From assembly GCA_024278415.1 (NCBI GenBank), contig JAJRTI010000281.1, positions 1-8,768 on the forward strand: a stretch of DNA of 8,768 nt. The letters are read 5' to 3'. The notes under the pieces are model-generated. The model was not told the DNA's origin. It was given only the letters and a program-made list of their open reading frames with translations, and made no database searches. Shown here piece after piece: positions 6,928 through 8,768 of this stretch. The stretch is from Planctomycetota bacterium. Its GTDB lineage: Bacteria; Planctomycetota; Brocadiia; JAJRTI01. Every line of letters starts with the position of its first letter. Position 1 is the stretch's first letter. Made by a program: the position numbers and the translations under genes.

Positions 6928-8277
6928 ATGAATGCCATCGTCATCTGCCTCGACACACTACGTGGGGACGCACTGGGCTGCCACAGCCCTGGCTGGGTGC
7001 AGACGCCGTGCATCGACGCGTTCGCTCAACGCGCAACGGCCTTCACCCAGGCGCGCTGCGGCTCGTTCCCAACCATCCCTATGCGCTTCGACGCGTACAC
7101 GGGCGACGTGGCTTGGCCGCGATGCGGCTGGCTTCAAGGCCCGGAGGCGGGCCAACCCCAACTGCCGCTGCTCCTGCGGGAGGCCGGCTACTACACGGGC
7201 CTCGTGCTCGACACCCTCAACAACGTCCGCGTCGGCCTGCCCAACTTCTACGACGAGTGCCACTTCATCGAGAAGCCCGTAGACGACGGCGTGACGGCCC
7301 AGGACATCCCCGTGCCAGTGCCCGTCGAGCACTTCCGCCAGCAAGCCGGTGGATACCGCCGCGATCGAGCCACATGGTCGCACTACAAGCACGAAGAGGA
7401 CTGGTTCGCCGTGCGCACGATGTTGCGCGCGTGCAAATGGCTGGAGGACAACGCACATCGGGACAAGTGGTTCCTCTGGGTTGACACGTTCGAGATCCAC
7501 GAGGACTGGATGCCGCCCAAGCACTACGTCGAGCTGTACGACAAGGGCTACGACGGCCCCGACTACACGTATCCCAACTACGGATACACGGACATCTACG
7601 CGCCCGAGCACCTCAACCACCTTCGCGCGTGCTATGCCGGCGAGGTGACGCTCGTGGACCGCTGGCTGGGCGAACTGCTGCGGCAAGTGGAAGTGATGGG
7701 GCTGCTCGACAACACCGCGATCATCCTCACGTCCGACCACGGCATGTACATCGGCGAACACAGCCGCGCGGGCAAACACACGGTCGATGCCGACGACCCG
7801 TGGCCGCTCTACGACACGGTGGCGAGGGTGCCGTTCCTCATGTGGACGCCTTTCCCCGCGGCCCAGCAGGTGGACGCGCTCGTGCAGTCCGCGGACATCA
7901 TGCCCACCGTGCTCGACCTCTGCGGCATCGAGCCGCGGGCGAAGGTGGGCCGGTCCGTCCTGCCGCTGCTCAGGGGCGAGGCGGAGTCCATCCACGAAGC
8001 GGTCTACACCAGTTGCCACAGCGGCGACGGCCCGGGCCGCATCCACTATGTGCCGTCGCATATCACGGTCAACGACGCGCGCTACACCGCCATCTTTGGC
8101 CGGCCGCCGCACAAGCCCGAGCTGTACGACCGCACGACCGATCCCGAGCAGCAGTGTGACATCGCGGACGCCAACGAGGACGCGGTCGAGACGTTGCGCA
8201 TCGGCTTGGTCAAGTTCATGCGGCAGCAAGGGGCGAGGGAGACGTATATTCACGAGTACGCGATGGGCGGCGCGTAA
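6928..8277 (+). CDS. Sulfatase-like hydrolase, alkaline phosphatase superfamily, Thr in place of formylglycine residue
   Basis: This metal-dependent hydrolase of the sulfatase fold would cleave sulfate or phosphate esters; the 449-residue length is typical. Family marks: IVICLDTLRGDALG with metal-binding Asp9; WVDTFEIHEDWMPPKHY (184-200) with His191; ILTSDHGMYIGEH with metal ligands Asp270 and His271; AGKH with conserved Lys283; ADIMPTVLDLCGI and PELYDRTTDP near the end. The catalytic motif is changed: sulfatases carry C/S-x-P-x-R-x4-T-G, where Cys or Ser becomes formylglycine, but here the run is T49-I-P-M-R53-x4-T58-G59. Other superfamily branches, such as nucleotide pyrophosphatases, phosphonoacetate hydrolase and phosphopentomutase, use Thr as nucleophile, so a phosphoesterase is possible, as is a weak or inactive enzyme. 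No signal peptide or membrane segment is visible, so it appears cytoplasmic. It probably shares a transcript with the hydrolase upstream. Its true substrate is unknown. Confidence 0.9.
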   Translation: MNAIVICLDTLRGDALGCHSPGWVQTPCIDAFAQRATAFTQARCGSFPTIPMRFDAYTGDVAWPRCGWLQGPEAGQPQLPLLLREAGYYTGLVLDTLNNVRVGLPNFYDECHFIEKPVDDGVTAQDIPVPVPVEHFRQQAGGYRRDRATWSHYKHEEDWFAVRTMLRACKWLEDNAHRDKWFLWVDTFEIHEDWMPPKHYVELYDKGYDGPDYTYPNYGYTDIYAPEHLNHLRACYAGEVTLVDRWLGELLRQVEVMGLLDNTAIILTSDHGMYIGEHSRAGKHTVDADDPWPLYDTVARVPFLMWTPFPAAQQVDALVQSADIMPTVLDLCGIEPRAKVGRSVLPLLRGEAESIHEAVYTSCHSGDGPGRIHYVPSHITVNDARYTAIFGRPPHKPELYDRTTDPEQQCDIADANEDAVETLRIGLVKFMRQQGARETYIHEYAMGGA

Positions 8278-8401
8278 TCTCGTCAGGGGCACGATGCGAT
8301 CCGCGTCCCCCCTCCTAGGCTGACAATTACCCGCACGTGAGACTGTTGCCGTTGGGCCGCAGATCCAATGGGCACACAGATTCCCGAATCTCATGAGTGT
8401 G

Positions 8402-8553
8402 GACTCGGCCTATCGAGGCTATGCCTTTCCCTGACGGTTCTGGCCTTCAATTACAGGCCCCCCTGTAGTCCCCCCTGGAAGGGGGGACTCGACTCGGCCT
8501 ATCGAGGCCATGCCTTTCGATTACAGGACCCGTCCCCACTGGAAGGGGGGACT
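8402..8553. repeat. Imperfect tandem duplication
   Basis: Two head-to-tail units, 8402-8489 and 8491-8553, begin with the same 28 bases except one (8402-8429 and 8491-8518, starting GACTCGGCCTATCGAGGC). Both continue into ATTACAGG and both end CTGGAAGGGGGGACT. The second unit lacks 19 bases present after the shared 28-mer in the first (8430-8448) and is shortened near TACAGG...GTCCCC. Each unit carries a small GGCCT-ATCG-AGGC(C/T) hairpin. This is non-coding DNA downstream of the sulfatase-like gene. Bases 8278-8401 hold no gene or clear terminator, only a small AGATTC/GAATCT palindrome at 8378-8391. Confidence 0.8.
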
Positions 8554-8562
8554 ACAGGGGGG
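8458..8562. repeat. 105-bp MITE-like segment with 18-bp perfect terminal inverted repeats
   Basis: CCCCCCTGTAGTCCCCCC at 8458-8475 is the exact reverse complement of 8545-8562. Each end also has its own local hairpin: 8467-8475 with 8481-8489 at the left, and 8532-8537 with 8547-8552 at the right. Inverted ends, short length and no coding content are the features of a non-autonomous element. No target-site duplication is visible just outside the ends (ACAGG on the left, TAGCG on the right). The element overlaps the tandem duplication, so the inverted repeat may instead be a by-product of repeat rearrangement. From memory, similar C6/G6 'CTGTAGTCCCC' motifs are dispersed in several bacterial phyla. 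Confidence 0.65.
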
Positions 8563-8768
8563 TAGCGCTGTCGATGACAAACTGCACTCGCTTGCCAGCA
8601 GAGCTGGATCGTGGAACCACGGTGTTGAGGGGTGTAGGTCTGATTGTACGTATCCCAACGCGTCGCATTCTGGAGTTTCAGTTTCGAAGTGGATTCAGGC
8701 AGGTTCACAACAAACGTCCCGGCTCTTCGCCTGCGTGCAACCCCTCGCGGACACCGCAGCCCGAAGGG
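8563..8768. other. Non-coding right edge, no supported gene
   Basis: About 200 bases with no recognised gene, RNA or repeat. One minus-strand frame is open from the window edge down to 8499, reading TFVVNLPESTSKLKLQ around 8670-8715. Its third codon positions are not G/C-rich like the real genes here, and it runs into the inverted-repeat element, so it is not annotated as a gene. It could be the end of a gene lying outside the window. Confidence 0.4.

Noticed and set aside
7057..7071. Cys44 or Ser46 as the formylglycine residue of the sulfatase-like protein
   Set aside because: Neither has Pro at +2 together with Arg at +4 and Thr-Gly at +9/+10; only Thr49 fits the spacing.
6958..8394. 478-codon minus-strand ORF opposite the sulfatase-like gene
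   Set aside because: Shadow frame; the plus strand has all sulfatase-fold landmarks and a good Shine-Dalgarno.
8499..8708. Minus-strand ORF at the right edge, open to the window end
   Set aside because: Third-position base use differs from real genes here, it continues through the inverted-repeat element, and no family was recognised. It remains possible that a gene from outside ends here.

Overview
This is a GC-rich bacterial chromosomal window with four full-length protein genes and two repeat-rich non-coding ends. Third codon positions are mostly G or C. The gene mix suggests a member of the Planctomycetota/PVC group or a similar environmental phylum: a secreted carbohydrate-active enzyme with a carbohydrate-binding module, a sulfatase-like hydrolase, and abundant dispersed-looking palindromic repeats. 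That placement is an inference from gene content and repeat style, because no rRNA or other marker is present.

Layout. Bases 1-563 hold no convincing gene. They contain two short hairpins (29-89), a 178-bp fold-back element with a perfect 27-bp central stem (140-317), and a 12-bp tandem repeat array with an inverted arm (361-489). Then comes argS, arginyl-tRNA synthetase (564-2261, +). A 161-bp convergent spacer with inverted repeats separates it from a fold-type I PLP aminotransferase (2423-3709, -). The aminotransferase has a clear Shine-Dalgarno and a plausible sigma70 promoter. Divergent from it lies a large secreted GH42-like glycoside hydrolase (3880-6840, +), followed 87 bp later by a sulfatase/alkaline-phosphatase-superfamily protein (6928-8277, +). 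Bases 8278-8768 hold no convincing gene but contain an imperfect tandem duplication overlaid with an 18-bp inverted repeat (8402-8562).

How the genes relate. argS and the aminotransferase look like stand-alone metabolic genes. The hydrolase and the sulfatase-like gene are probably co-transcribed and suggest glycan or sulfated/phosphorylated polysaccharide breakdown. However, the hydrolase has a signal peptide and the sulfatase-like protein does not.

Most notable points. (1) The sulfatase-like protein has Thr49 where the formylglycine precursor Cys/Ser is expected, with the rest of the motif intact. (2) The glycoside hydrolase is divergent: Gln-Glu replaces the usual Asn-Glu, and a long basic helical segment lies between the binding module and the barrel. 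(3) At least three distinct repeat architectures are packed into about 1 kb of non-coding DNA. No CRISPR array, tRNA, rRNA, transposase or phage gene was seen.
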